Positions 1 through 12,319 of a stretch of DNA of 64,000 bases are shown here, piece after piece. Below the pieces are notes generated by a model. That model saw only the letters and a program-made list of their open reading frames with translations, searched no databases and was not told where the DNA came from. The translations under genes were made by a program, and so were the position numbers. Source of the DNA: Ostrinia nubilalis (lineage: Eukaryota > Arthropoda > Insecta > Lepidoptera > Crambidae); contig NC_087097.1 in the NCBI RefSeq assembly GCF_963855985.1, forward strand, positions 9,767,001 to 9,831,000. The letters are read 5' to 3'. Position 1 is the stretch's first letter. Every line of letters begins with the position of its first letter.

Positions 1-56
1 GACTGTGAGTATTGACTGACTGACTGTGACTGTGAGACTGTGGTTGAGAAGTGCAT
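1..56. repeat. GACTG/GTGACTGT-rich simple sequence
   Basis: Short irregular reiterations of GACTG and GTGACTGTGA precede the hairpin array. No open frame or structure is convincing. It is probably internal sequence of the LTR retrotransposon whose 3' end follows. Confidence 0.5.
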
Positions 57-60
57 GGCG

Positions 61-347
61 CGCATCCTGAGGGCTCTGTGCGAGTGTTGAGTAATAACCT
101 GAGGGCTCTGTTATTCCACTGTTGTCTGGTACACCCATGCATTGGGCATCCTGAGGGCTCTGCCTATGGTACATCCTGAGGGCTCTGTACGTGTGTTGTT
201 GACTGTTGTGGCACCCTGAGGGCTCTGCCAATTGTATACATCCTGAGGGCTCTGTATATTGTGTTGTTGCGGTAACCTGAGGGCTCTGCCGTTCGTACAC
301 CCTGAGGGCTCTGTACGGTGACTAGTATCCTGAGGGCTCTGCTAGTT
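61..347 (+). repeat. Array of nine stem-loops with an invariant 13-nt core and different complementary stems
   Basis: The core CCTGAGGGCTCTG occurs nine times, starting at 66, 98, 150, 175, 215, 242, 276, 301 and 329, with irregular spacing of 25 to 52 nt. Each core is flanked by its own short inverted repeat: CGCA/TGCG, AATAA/TTATT, GGCA/TGCC, GTACA/TGTAC, TGGCA/TGCCA, TATACA/TGTATA, CGGTA/TGCCG (one G-T), CGTACA/TGTACG, and ACTAGTA/TGCTAGT (one G-T). In seven units the stem closes on an A-T pair taken partly from the core, leaving a 12-nt loop YCCTGAGGGCTC or ACCTGAGGGCTC. All three forward frames contain stops, so it is not a protein repeat. It lies upstream of a polypurine tract and LTR, so it is probably internal RNA sequence of that retrotransposon. 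The function is unknown. Confidence 0.85.
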
Positions 348-441
348 AGGTGGATATTTTTGTGTTTGGCATCCCGGGCAATGTCTTACATAAAAATAAA
401 CACAATTTGTTGTTTTATAAGACGTGATGTCTTATAATTGA

Positions 442-699
442 ATGTTGTTTTATAGTGTTGAATGTACTCTAATGCAAACAATATCGTTCATAGGTAACGA
501 TGAGGAGGCACATGTCAGTGCCTCTGACACCGAAGGCGGGACAACGGGAGGTCTCCAAGAAGTCGAAGCGGAGGTCCATGCTCAGCCACCAAGATCACGC
601 CGCACGTCCACCTAGCCAACGCCACCAGACCCTGATGATGCTGCGGTCGAGGACGACCCGCTGTCAGGAACGGCCGTGTTAGCTGAGGAATGCGTCTGA
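442..699 (+). pseudogene. Decayed C-terminal coding remnant upstream of the LTR
   Basis: A forward frame opens after a TGA at 439-441 and runs through an acidic stretch (GNDEEAHVSASDTEGG and onward) until a TAG at 613-615. The same frame continues with another acidic, proline-rich stretch (PDPDDAAVEDDPLSG and onward) to a TGA at 697-699. That stop sits directly before a purine tract and an LTR-like TG. An acidic, low-complexity tail next to the polypurine tract fits the C-terminus of a retrotransposon polyprotein. The internal TAG means it is either broken or that the frame really ends there. No catalytic motif is visible. Confidence 0.4.
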
Positions 700-715
700 G
701 GAGGCGGGGTTTGGC

Positions 716-903
716 TGTGACGTCACATGGCGTGATCATGGCCTGTTCGGAGGGGCGCGCACGCCGCTGGGAGCGAACGGGCTGGCGGAGCTCACTTTTG
801 CTGCTGCTCTCGGATCGGACGGACGTTCACACCCTTGCTATTTAATTGTGTCGATTTATTAATTATTCTTTTAAGTTATTTTTCCTTTGTTGTAAATTAA
901 ACA
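716..903 (+). mobile_element. 3' LTR of an LTR retrotransposon (probably Ty3/Gypsy-like)
   Basis: The purine-rich tract GAGGAGGCGGGG (698-709) is followed after TTTGGC by TGTGACGTCACATGG, a typical TG start. A GC-rich promoter-like part with a GGACGGACG motif follows, then an AT-rich tail ending AAATTAAACA. Only one LTR is in the window, so the right boundary at 903 is chosen from the CA dinucleotide and is approximate. The first 12 bases contain the palindromic CRE-like TGACGTCA. Superfamily assignment is an inference from general layout. Confidence 0.5.
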
Positions 904-3900
904 TTTTGATCGTTAGAAGTTAGTTTTTTTTAAATAATAGCTGTCTAAAACGCTAATTATATATATTTCTAATAAGTTACCTACAAAAAATAGTAATGTA
1001 CGTATTTATTTATAATCTAGGTATTATGAATTATGTTATATGAAATACGTGTAGTTAACCTATCAATGACCCAGATATACAGGGGTACAAGTCAAACACC
1101 CTCTATAAAGAGCACGCAGGGGTTTAATTGAGAACGTTTTACTTCCGTGGTCAATTATTGAATATTTCAGTGAAATCAGTTAACTGTCCTTTATTCAGGC
1201 AGTTCAACGAGTGAGAATATTGTGTGCTAGAGCTAGAAACTAGGCCTTTAAACTGGATCCAGGTAACTGTAATTACTCATTATTCATAGCTACAACCTGT
1301 AATTTATAATAAGATCCGAAGAGAGGTACCTCTATACTTGTATTTAAAAAGTTATTATATTCTTTATTTTATTTCGAAATTTCTAGCCATTTACATGGAA
1401 AACGTCATCTATAATGAAAAGCAATTACGAGATAAACACAAGATAATTTAGGTTTAGATATATTTTAACTCTCTCTGTATGATCTCATTACGAAACAATT
1501 TTATTGTCTTATTATTTGTATTGTCCTAATGGACAAATAAGTAGAGTATAAAAAGGCGCATTATTAAGTTTATTCTCAAATTTTAAAGTACACTGTCCAT
1601 TATCGTTAGTTTTTTAAGAGTGCCCAAACTACTTGATTTACAATAATGGACAATTAATTGATAATCAATTAATGGAACCATTACTGTAATAAGAACTGTT
1701 TGTAGTAGCTCAATCGATACGTGAGCAGGCATGGCTCAATTACGTTATGAAGGGACAAGTTTTTCAAACTTAGATTATCTACTAGTTGGAGTTACATGTT
1801 GATTTTCACTACGTAAACTCGGTGTGTTTGTATTGTTGGTCGCTATCGTTAAAATAGTATAATCGATAATAATAATGGCCGAAATACACTTACAGTGTTA
1901 CAAGTGGCTACATGGTATTTAATCGTAGTTCATCACTTTGAATTTACAATGGAGTTTTTAATGCGAGGGGGAAATGTAGCGACGTGAAAAGATGATGATG
2001 ACTCAAATGAAGCTGTTTAAGTTCTTCTTTTCTTTTCTGTGGGTTATGACAACTCTATAGTCATACTTTATGGCTCATAAAGTATGACCTAAGATAGCTA
2101 GACATCTCATGTGACTCAATTGAACCGACGGCTAACGTGCTCTCTGAAGCAAGAAATCAGATTTATTCAGGCCGTGCGATGTCCTTAATTTGTGTTACAC
2201 CTGGGTATTGAACCAGGAGATCTAAATTCTTACTATAACATTGAACATTTATCGATTGTTTTATGATCACATAAGATTAGTATTTTAGTTGCAACAGAAG
2301 TAGAATTAAATCAAATTAAATGCTGTAAAGTCAATCTTAATTGATGCTTTAAATAAGTAGAGCAATTTAATAAGTTAAAGAACTAAAAGGAAGTTTCTTT
2401 ATTAAAGTTAATTCAGAGCAATCCGTTTAACTCCATTGGGTCGTAGGTCAGACAGCTGCTAAGAGCGTAGAGTCGTTTAGCAGTTTAACTGTCGACTTAA
2501 AATAAACTAGTTTTTCTTTTATTAGTTGAGTTGTTTTAATTTTAATGTTGCGCCTCTCTTTGTAATAAAATGGCACTGCGGGGCGCCTATCGCCATCACA
2601 GCGGTATAAAAATCTAGTTTTATTTTATCGATGGAAATTGAAATGAAACTAGCCTTGTAACTGCCGTAAAAATAAAGGTAAATAAGACTAAAATTTTGTG
2701 TTAAATAGTGAAAAATTTGTGCTTGTTTTTTTATTTCATTATATTGAAAGAAATAATTGTAAGTACATTTTCTTTTAAAGGTTTAGTCGGTACCTACGCT
2801 GGCCGAGTGTTTTACGCTCAGAACATTTTGATATTGTTAGTAATTTGCTGTACAAAACGAATCAGGCAAGTAAACGATTTGTTCACCTTCAACTCGAATA
2901 AAAACTTTTTATCGAGCGAGTGGCAAAAAATAAATCAGAGTTTCTATCAAAGTCAGCATTTTTACTCTGTGCCCGCTATGATCGAGATCAATGATGCTGG
3001 GGCTTAATATAGCACGCCGTTTTTAGAGCTTGATATTGACTCTAATTTAGCAGGTCCACCAATTGACGCCTTAATTTTATCGCTCTATAATATACCTACC
3101 TACACGTATAAGAAAGAAAAATCTTAGTTCGATGTTTTGTTGATAAAATAGGCCACTACTTAATAGATCAGTAATTAGGGCCCCGTATTATAAGACTGAA
3201 ATACAATCAATCACACGGTGGAACTACTTAGTTTATTGTAATACTATTGTTCTAGTTCGAAAATCCAGGTCACAAGGTCTCAGTAATGGAAACATTGGAA
3301 AGCTTTGCGCCATCAAAGAATGGAGAAACGGCCCTACTTCCCAAATGGGTATCCATACACGTCAAGGGGCAATATTTTATCGACATTTAACATTCAATTT
3401 GTAAACAATGCCCTTAAAACGCTGTCTACAAAGACAAACCATTAATTTCAGAATTCTGAGTAAACTATATAGCTATAAAATTGATTGACCGAATTTCAGG
3501 TGGAAAATTATACTTAAATCCTTTCTATATTTCAAACCGTTCGCCCACCATTTGACTTTGATAATATTAATATTTAAATAGAATAAAGGACCGGTTTTGG
3601 AGGAAAAACAACTGTTTAAAAATAATTTTCATGAAAAGAAAATAATTTACAGTCTTTTGTTTCACTGACCAATTTACCCTTGATGAATCGTTATTTTTTT
3701 TATTTCTATTTAAATGCTAGGTATACTCGTAGTTAACGAGAATCCTGAAACTACGTACATGCATAAGAGTTAATTCTTTCAGGATTATAATATAATTTGT
3801 CACAAAATCTTATAAAATCGTTAATTAGCTTAAACTGGGTATCAGTGTTAGCCGACCTCGCTGCAGAACTGGTGTGGGCCAGAACTGCTTCTCACAATTG

Positions 3901-4002
3901 TAGCGGTTTCGCTGCGGTTGCATGACAGTGACCCACATAAAGCTTATGTAACGATAAAAATACTTAATGAGTATAATGACTTCTCATTAGCGAGCCACAT
4001 GT
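904..4002. other. No gene recognised (about 3.1 kb)
   Basis: AT-rich sequence without a convincing open frame, splice-bounded exon or complete transposon. The 99-codon frame at 2708-3007 starts in AT-rich DNA and shows no recognisable domain. A B-box-like stretch on the minus strand (GGTTCAATACCC, near 2193-2204) lacks an A box and a cloverleaf. Confidence 0.6.
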
Positions 4003-4010
4003 GTGGATAG

Positions 4011-4641
4011 TAGGGTGGTCCTTATTCCTACGAAAAAATTTTTTTTTCTTATATTTTGCGGGGCACCACGTAATTTGAATATAAAATATACCATATGAAA
4101 GTCTTTCATTATTTTTTTTTTAATTTTTAAAAGACATTTAGGGGTCGCTACCAAGGTTTGAATTTTAAGTAAAAACACAATCTGTATTTGTTAGATTCAT
4201 TTATTTTTAAAGCCAAAGCCAAATAAAAATATTACAAAATTATTGTTGTTGCTATGAATTAAGATATTATGTACAATGTACATATTTGAATCAATTATTT
4301 TTAAGATATAAGAGTTTACTTGTTAGTATCTCGACGCGTCGGTACCATGGTCGGTACAGAAGAGGGGTTGAGGGGAGAAGGGGACAAGAAGCGATTGTCT
4401 ATTCTATCTATGCGATGTTCATTTGCACATAAAATGTGATATAAACACTTAAATAAAACATTTATGAAACCATGATTTAAGATCTTCAAAGCTTTTGTAA
4501 ATATTTTGACAGCTGGTAGCGACCTCTAAATCTTAACCAAAAAAAAAAACAAAAAAAGCTAATTTCATATTTAGAGGTATATAATCGAATGAGAAAGTGC
4601 CCCGGGGATAATTCAAAAGTCGAAAAATAAGGACCACCCTA
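4011..4641. mobile_element. Non-autonomous hAT-like DNA transposon (MITE, 631 bp)
   Basis: Perfect 16-bp terminal inverted repeats, TAGGGTGGTCCTTATT, are present at both ends. The flanks carry a perfect 8-bp target duplication GTGGATAG at 4003-4010 and 4642-4649. An 8-bp duplication is characteristic of the hAT superfamily. The interior is AT-rich, has no transposase, and carries a partial internal inverted motif around GGTCGCTACC (4142) and GGTAGCGACC (4514). Confidence 0.85.
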
Positions 4642-4649
4642 GTGGATAG

Positions 4650-7137
4650 CCTAATTATTTACTTGTTTTAAAGTAGGTAACTAATAAAAAGAAGAATATG
4701 GAATTGTCGGCATATTGTCGGTATAAATTCCACTGATGTTGCTCAAACTCAAGATTGTTTGTAACGTGTTTGTATAGGTACTTGGAAATGTCAAAAAATC
4801 CTTTTTAGCACGATACAGGTAGGTGCTTTAATAAATCTAGATGCATAACTTCATTGAAGTGTCATGTAGGTAGACATTGTCGCAGGCACTACAGGAGCTG
4901 GTTAAAAGCAGTAAGATCTTGATAAACGAATCGCAGAAAACACTTTAATCAATATGAGATATTCAGAAAAGTGAGACGTGAGGCTTCAGACGTTTGAGTA
5001 TCATGAGATCTTGGTAGTAATCATAAATGATATCATACGACAACCTCATGATGACATACTAATTATACCTAGTTACAAATAAATTTTCTTCAAGATTTCT
5101 CTAAGATTTTCCTTGTTTTTTGCTGTGCTTGTGCGGGATTTTTGATTATGACTTTATCGAATTTTCCTGCAGTATTTTATTCAGCCGACATCTTATCATA
5201 ATATGGATAAAAGCTAAAACAGTTGAAGATTTTATCGAAACATTATTTTTGTTTGGATGACATTTTGATTTATTTGTCTCGTCGAGATATCAATTTAAGC
5301 GATATTATTATCGTTATACCTACTGCAACCATTTTCCTGTTACACTTTTTCATAGCTACTATAAGACAAGAAAGCTCAAAGCTCTCTCAAATATGTTATT
5401 TTTACTCTTTTTCTCGTTAACTCGTTGTCAATCTGTGCTGTCTTCAGGAATATTTTTGATTGATTATGATTTGATGATTGATTGATGATATATGTAAATA
5501 ACTGAGACTTAATATAGGTTATGGTAAAAATTGGATCAGATAAATAGGTCGCTTCCAAATATTATTATGCATGTAAAAAATTATATTCTTCTAGATTCGT
5601 AGTACTTATCGAAGTTTATTTTTGTCATGTCATTCATATCTACATGTTGAAGTGTCTCGTTTTGTCGATATCGACAGTTTTTTGTTTACCGCTGGTTGAA
5701 CTTGACTTGAGGTTCTATTGCAAAAATACGACAAGTAGGTACTATTTCGGTAATTAACGTTGTAAGAAAAAGCTGGGCGGCCAGCGCTGCGCGCGCGACG
5801 AATGGATTCAAGCGATTTCGAACGCACCGATCGGCTGTGACGGATTGCAGCGATCAGAAATAATAACTTTCAGTGACGTCACTGAGCTAAACAGTTTAAT
5901 TCTCTATCACCATCTAAATCTCCGTATTATACTAGCTTGACGCCTTGGCAACAGCGCTTGAGTATATGAATAGATAGCGTGATCTGTTCAGCCAAGAAGA
6001 TAACGCTAATCATCCAAACAGACAAATGAAATAAACGTTTATGTTTATTTAAAACTAATAAAATAGAATTTGAACTAACATTACTAATTAAAAATTGTTA
6101 TCGTGTGAAGAATACATATTACAATAAAAGGACTAACGAAATGACCGATAAAAATCACGCCCTACGAGGTTCTACGACTAGGAATTTTCGTAGCAATAGA
6201 AAAATTCGTAGTACCTATGTGTAATGTCCAATTTGAAATATCTGGTTAATGTTTTAACGCAGCAAATTATAGCTCAAATGCAGTTTTATAGATAGTCTTG
6301 AATAACCATAATATCCATGGATAACATTGTTGAAAGAATACAAAGTCATGACCGTAGCTACGTATGGCTTACGAGCGTAGCCAATAATTATCAGCTTAAT
6401 AGAAGAAGTTGTGTGAAAATAAGAAACTTAAAATATTAAATAACAATTAACAGTCAGTATCGTTTGGACTATTTGCTTTGTTCTGGAGAATTGATTATTG
6501 CTGTCCGAGCCGATTCAAAGAAGCGATGCAGAGTCGCTAAAGTTTCAGATTAATGTGTCCATCTCGACAGTTTCCCGATTGCAGATAGTCATTTTCTATT
6601 CTCTTTTAAAGAGTACATTAACTTTTTAAGTAAAGTTGATAAAGCAAATATTATTAAATAAGATATTAATGTATTTGTGTGGGTAAATATAATTATAAAG
6701 TTGGACTCTATAACAACAGTGTTTTAATTTTATTATTTATAGAAACTAATTAACAATGTAGGTATGTCAGATGCATGATTAATGTTAATGGCACAAATCA
6801 AAAAGAAAGCAATTAGGTACACCGTTATTTCTTAAATTTTACCTACTACATATTCATAACGACATGGTTATTCACTTTATTTTTACCTACATGTTTTAAT
6901 TAGTCTTTGCAGATGTATAACGACCGTTAAAAACCTGCAATTAAAGCAGTAATACTCTAATCAGCGGTAAATCCGCCGGTGACTTACAAACCTGTTTACG
7001 TCGTGTGAACTACAATTTTCTAATCCCGCCGTAAAGGCATATCTTTGGAGCAATTGAGGAAATTGCCCGGATCTGCAGGGGACTGGTTTTTCCAATATGT
7101 GACGTTACTTTATTGTTCGTGGATTATTTTATATTTT
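4650..7137. other. No gene recognised; one CpG-rich patch
   Basis: Mostly AT-rich. A GC-rich stretch at about 5770-5850 precedes a perfect CRE palindrome (listed separately). The 60-65 codon frames here have no domain and overlap antisense. Confidence 0.5.
5870..5885. promoter_or_regulatory. Perfect 16-bp palindrome containing a CRE and two TCAGT initiator motifs
   Basis: TCAGTGACGTCACTGA equals its own reverse complement. The centre TGACGTCA is the full CREB/ATF site, and both ends give the arthropod initiator motif TCAGT in opposite directions. A CpG-rich patch lies immediately to the left. Promoter function is inferred only from these motifs, and no downstream exon was identified. Confidence 0.35.
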
Positions 7138-7145
7138 CCTTCAAT

Positions 7146-7376
7146 CAGTGGCGGCGTAGCATAGGTTGGCACCCGGGGCGCCCCCCCCCCCCCCCCCCGT
7201 CATAATATAAATTATAGCCTAAGGCACCCCAGAATGGAACCCCCTCTGTCATGACATCACGACCGTCCTTGCCATGCAGATGCGTCAGTGAGTACTAATC
7301 TGCGCGACTTTGTCACCCCTGATGCTTGGCACCCGGGGCGGACCGCCCCCACCGCCCCCCCCTTACGCCGCTACTG
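7146..7376. mobile_element. Short non-autonomous hAT element (231 bp) with poly-C tract
   Basis: The left end is CAGTGGCGGCGTAGC and the right end is TTACGCCGCTACTG, forming imperfect inverted termini. The flanks are a perfect 8-bp duplication CCTTCAAT (7138-7145 and 7377-7384). The inside contains two copies of TTGGCACCCGGGGCG and a long C run near 7181-7198. It has no coding capacity. Confidence 0.85.
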
Positions 7377-7384
7377 CCTTCAAT

Positions 7385-10300
7385 GATAGCTATTATTATG
7401 TGTTAATAATTATGTCTAATTCATCTATAATGTTCCTACCTACATGCTTCAAAAAGCTCTGTCCCTATGTGTATTTGACCTTGTACCTATATTATATCAC
7501 GCAAAACAATGCATGTGCAACACAATTGATCGTAGTTAGGTATAAAGATTGCACTTTATTTCCTAACAAGAGATTTTGAACACAATAACAAACATTATTT
7601 GTCTTTTCATTTAACAAGTCTGAATTCCTGTTTACCGATAAAGCCATCATCTTAAAAAAATGTAAGGCTGAGTGGAAACAGTTAATAATAATTACCTATA
7701 GCAAGGGCAGTAGCGCCGCCAAGTAAATTAACGTAGCCTCACGCAGTTTGTAGTGTCTACGACTGTAAGTACAGACAGTTCGTTAAGCTAAACACTGGCT
7801 TCTTATCCATTGAAATAGGGGCGTCTTTGCAACAAAGATGAATTGGTAGTCTAATGTGCTGTCGTCGGTACTGGCAAAGTGGTACTCATACAGTGCAACT
7901 ATTGACAACTTGAACATTTTCTATCTTTTCATAACTATGCGTTTTAATACTGATGCTACAAGGTCGAGATTGGTTCAATTATAATGATTAAACAAATCTC
8001 AGGCTTCAATCTGTTCTTGAGTTCGTAGATGAATAGCGTTTCATAATAGGTACGCTCCTGAAACTCAGACAGAATACCTAAATCTAATTATGCCAAATGA
8101 GAATAATAATATGTCCTATGTCTGAGTAAGTAAATTGTTTACTCCGTATGTTATTAGTCAATGCCACAATTATAGTTCCTCGCGTTTTAAAAAATCTCAA
8201 ATCCGATTTCTTTATTTTTAGATTTCAGACTTGTGATAGGCCCTATCATCACATAATATCATCCTATCACACTTTCCTCATACCATCGTTTCAGTATGAG
8301 TATCTAAATATGGATAGATTGGAAAATACGGAAAGTCTTAATATTTTCCAACGTCACTCGTCACGGAAAAGTTTTTACATTTACGCAAGTTGCGACTATT
8401 TAAATAAATTAATACTTATTTGATTCAGTGGAAAATCACCCGATTGCTTCTTTTTCTTCTTTGCGTTTTATTACTTAGCATAATCGGCTGATTTAAAAAA
8501 GTTTTGAAGACAAAAATAATGGACTCTACTCTCATGATGTTGGTAGGTAACCAGACATCAGTTAGTGAAATCATTGAAAAAGGTTGATAAATGCAGGTTT
8601 GTAGTGCGTTTGATGTTTATCATTATACGGTACATTATATCACGTAGGATGTAGTTGTATATTTTATAGCAAAACACATCTTGATAACTTGATAAGACTG
8701 AAGCAATATTGTGATGACAAATGCAGTCAAGTGATGTTGTTTTCAAAAACAAGTTCTTAAATTGGCATAGTGATTGTACCTAGTTGTTATGTTAAATGAA
8801 TTTAAATTTATTTATTTTAAAATATTTTTATCATGTAAAAACCGGTCGAATGCGAGTCAGGAGTCAGTTTCGTCAAAAAGGATGGATTCCTTCCAGATAA
8901 CAGTCATAGTAATAAACACATGTGTATATCACATAGTGTGTAGGTAGGTATTATGATTTTATGATGACCGTTCAAGGTGGGTTTTTTATCAACCTAGCAA
9001 CATTTAAAGCTAAAAAGAAGTGACAGCCGACGGATAAACAGTCCGCTGTTGGCATCCTGTAGATACGGAATCCTAAAATAGCTTTCCTCATTATTGTATT
9101 TGAGCAGCATTAATTCAGTCACACTGGTAATTTGGAAAGGTCAAAGAATTTGTCACTTTTGTTTCTTGTTTTCGTTGAAGAGAAGATTTTATTTGTTGAT
9201 TAATTAATTTGATAGTAGGATTAGATATTTAATAAGTCTCATCAGTTTAAAAATTTCCACTTTCAGTTAGAAATACATGATCTTACGACAACTGCGTAAC
9301 GAGCCGTAAAATCTACGATTCTGACCAATCAGGCTTCCAGTTATAATTTGTCTAACCCAGTGTTTATCCAGCCGACACAATATAAACACGGCAGAGGTTG
9401 GTTTCGCTGGAAACCGGCGCGTAAGCAGATGCAAGGCACGTCTTGTCGGCATTGTACGCGTTACGCTCCACGCGCGCGACTCTCGTGCTTCGTAAACAAA
9501 GGCGCCTACGCAGGTTGCTATAACCCGAATGCTACACACAGCACTCAGATTAGCTAGAAGACTGAAGGGATTTTGACTCAAAAAGCTCTAGTTTTACAAG
9601 AATTAGCGATCAATTAGCGGGCGTAAATATAGCAAGATGCTACACGCGATTCCAAAATATACACGCGTGATGTAAGACTGGGATGTTCTGCATTCGAAAA
9701 CATGTTTGTTAAGCACGTAGGTTAACAGATAGTTAGCTTTAACAACTACCATACCATCTTTGTTTCTTATATTCGTCAGGTTCGGATAAAATAGTTTTTG
9801 ATTATATGAAAAAGAAGGGAATAAGGGCCAGAAGAGAGAGTAGCTTCTTGAAGACAAGATTTTATGCTTTTATAACTCAAAATTATAGGCTTACTTTCCC
9901 TTTAAGCCGGAACACAAAGAGTGATGGTTTATGGCAGTAATTGTTAGTTACAGCGAGGTAGGCTTGCCCGCTTAGTCTAGTAAAGCCGGTAAAATAACCG
10001 TACAAAAGTTCTATTTATTGTTGTCCTATAATTTGGGTTGGAACGGAGTCGCCAGGTTGTACAAAAATGATAAGGAATGATAATTACCTATGGAAATAAT
10101 GTAAGATTGAAAGCTGAATAGAACAGCTCCGGAATATTAAAACGAATCATAATCTCGTGCCACCACCCATATCGTCGGATATAATTGTCTCAATTGGTTC
10201 GGCTAGGCAAGATTGCAATCTGAGACAATTACATCTCGGCTTCCGAGTGTTCTTTGGATGGAATAATTGGTCTACCCGCGCTGAGGTTGCGCGCGACACG

Positions 10301-11943
10301 TCCGTGAGCACCAGAATAATGAAGCTGAACTTGGACTTGCAACCATCGGAGCGAGAAATCGAACGTCAAGCTTGGACGACTGAAAGATATACGTGTGTGC
10401 CTTATGTAACATAATTGCATAATGCGCCAGTCATTACACACCAATTGTACTGGCCACAAACTAGGGCATTCCCGGTACCGTCAACACCAGAGACAGTGGG
10501 CGTTCTCCCACATGTCTGGTCTGATTAGAATATTGTCTGCGGCAGACTACGTGGGATGATGGCGATGGCGTCAATTGAAGTAAATAAATCAATTCTCCAG
10601 AGCTCTTGCCTTTACTATGTAGCAGAACGTCATTTTCAAATCTCATGAATGAAGTTATTATTAAATGCCCTGCTGCCTGTTCTTGGAGATAAGATTTACT
10701 CAGTGATCGGGCGTGTGGTATCTAAGTATAACCTATTCGCGGTTTGTCGTTGCAAAACATAAATATCAATGTGGGAAACAGAATATCGTAATTCATATTG
10801 GATTACAGCTGCGGGCGGCATGCGGCAAAGGTGTCAAGGTGCAACGTGACGCGGCGACGACCAGCAGCACAATACGGCGGATGAAACTCTGACATTCGGC
10901 GACGATTAGTGTTTATAAGGATCTAAACTTATAGCGCTCGAATCGTGCCCGAATCGGCCTTGACTTTCTGTTGCTAACCCACATTCTCTCCGAAAGTCCG
11001 ATCTGTTACTACACTATCCATTCATTCACGGCTGTTCTATTTAAAAATGACTATTTTCAGATCAACCTTCCATAAACACCAATCAAAAGAAGAAGCCTTA
11101 ACACTCGTGTCCAGTACATCAGTACTTATAAGTCCATGTTCGCACATGTCTACTCGGAGATACTGCCTTGACACCTTTGCTTATTTATAGCCTGATAATT
11201 TAATCAGCGTCATAAATATAAGGACTTAATCACTCCGTGGTGTTTGGGCTGGTGGCAGTTTTCTATTTGCATTCAGTAAACAAACAGTGACGTCCTCCCT
11301 TTACATATTTATAGGTACTCAAACACACCGGCAGCTAGTTGTTGCCAGTAAAACATTTGTGCAAAACGAGTTCTTTTCTTACTGTTGCCATTTTCAACAT
11401 GAAAAAAGGTCAGCATATACATACATTATTCTTAACATGATTTTTGCACAACGTGAAAGTTTCAAAAGTTAACCTCCCTTTGAATTGAAACTACCTACAT
11501 AGGTTTACGAAACTTCTAGTGTGGGCTTTGTTTACGCGACACAACAACAATGCGATAAATATCGATCTCTTTCATTTAGAATCCCCACAAACGCTTTTAG
11601 AATTAGGGGTGGCTGTGGGAAGGGTGAACTTTAAAACGCGTCTTTAAGTCTAGACTGGTACCTCGTCCCAGACTGGGCGCGGGCGATTCAATATCACGCA
11701 CAGAACTGGTTAATTGTGTATTTATGACAAACTGTATCTCAAGTCGCTTTGCTACCGGCCAACCTTCATCGGCAATGTCTTTTAGCGATGCAGTGCCCAG
11801 TCGGAACTATTTATATTAAAATTTTATAAAGCTGTTGCTGACTTGATTTCTCTCGCGTACTCAAAAGCCGGTTATTTAGAAACGAAGAAGTGGAGTATCA
11901 AGTTCGCATATTGTCCGTTAGAAAGTGCATCCAAGGGCCTCAC
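7385..11943. other. No gene recognised; two GC-richer patches
   Basis: Mostly AT-rich. Around 9370-9545 the sequence is CpG-richer and carries overlapping sense and antisense frames of 69 and 104 codons with no domain, which is better explained by base composition than by a gene. A similar weak patch lies at 10200-10350. Near 8838-8885 there is a fragment resembling a common lepidopteran interspersed repeat (ACCGGTCGAATGCGAGTCAG). Confidence 0.5.
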
Positions 11944-11995
11944 CTGCGCCGCAGGAGTTCCTCCAGAAGTCATAGAATTTGCTGCACGAACACAT
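11944..11995 (-). CDS. Putative alternative first coding exon (17 codons, phase 1)
   Basis: On the minus strand the frame starts at the ATG at 11995-11993 and encodes the cysteine-rich MCSCSKFYDFWRNSCGA. It ends with one extra base at CAG|GTGAGG, a good splice donor. A CpG-rich promoter-like patch lies just upstream in the transcript direction (12120-12315). The exon ends in the same phase, with the same terminal G, as the candidates at 17558, 40461 and 55082. This suggests alternative starts feeding a common second exon, which must lie below position 1 or be unrecognised. The protein family is unknown. The sharing of one gene is inference. Confidence 0.45.
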
Positions 11996-12119
11996 CTCGA
12001 GAACGTCTCTTCGCTGCCAATGTATTTTTAAACTTCACTTGTAATGTTTCGCAACACTTCAGCGGAGCTGATTCGGTTCAGTTAATGCCGGGGGAGTTCA
12101 CTGGTAAGAGTGGGTCTAA

Positions 12120-12315
12120 ACATGTCAACGCTTAGAGTGCGGTTGGTACCGTTGGGTAGAAAGCGGGTGTCCACAGTGGCATCGTCATCGCGAGATCGCC
12201 GAGCGGGCGCGAGCGAGCGCGTGGTGCGAGGCGAGCGGCGCGACGCTGCGTGCGGCCGATGCGAGCGCCCTCCTACGACTGGCGCGGAACTCGCGGGCGT
12301 AATTCGCTCATAATA
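12120..12315 (-). promoter_or_regulatory. CpG-rich promoter or 5' UTR patch
   Basis: A compact GC/CpG-rich block, with many GCG, CGAGCG and GGCGCG words, stands out from the AT-rich surroundings. It sits 125-320 bp upstream of the minus-strand ATG at 11995. Open frames cross it on both strands (12082-12381 minus; 12110-12313 plus) because stop codons are rare in GC-rich DNA. No domain is visible in either. The strand is assigned from the neighbouring exon candidate. Confidence 0.4.
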
Positions 12316-12319
12316 AAAC

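Noticed and set aside
61..347. CRISPR array
   Set aside because: The repeated unit is only 13 nt, spacing is irregular, the flanks are inverted repeats rather than unique spacers, and the genome is animal.
2190..2215. tRNA gene on the minus strand
   Set aside because: Only a degenerate B box (GGTTCAATACCC). No A box, acceptor stem or cloverleaf.
9267..9581. Overlapping sense and antisense frames of 69 and 104 codons
   Set aside because: GC-rich local composition explains the lack of stops. No domain, and both strands are open over the same bases.
12084..12103. Plus-strand mini-exon MPGEFT ending at GTAAGA
   Set aside because: Only six codons, opposite in direction to the better-supported exon at 11944-11995. 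Likely chance.
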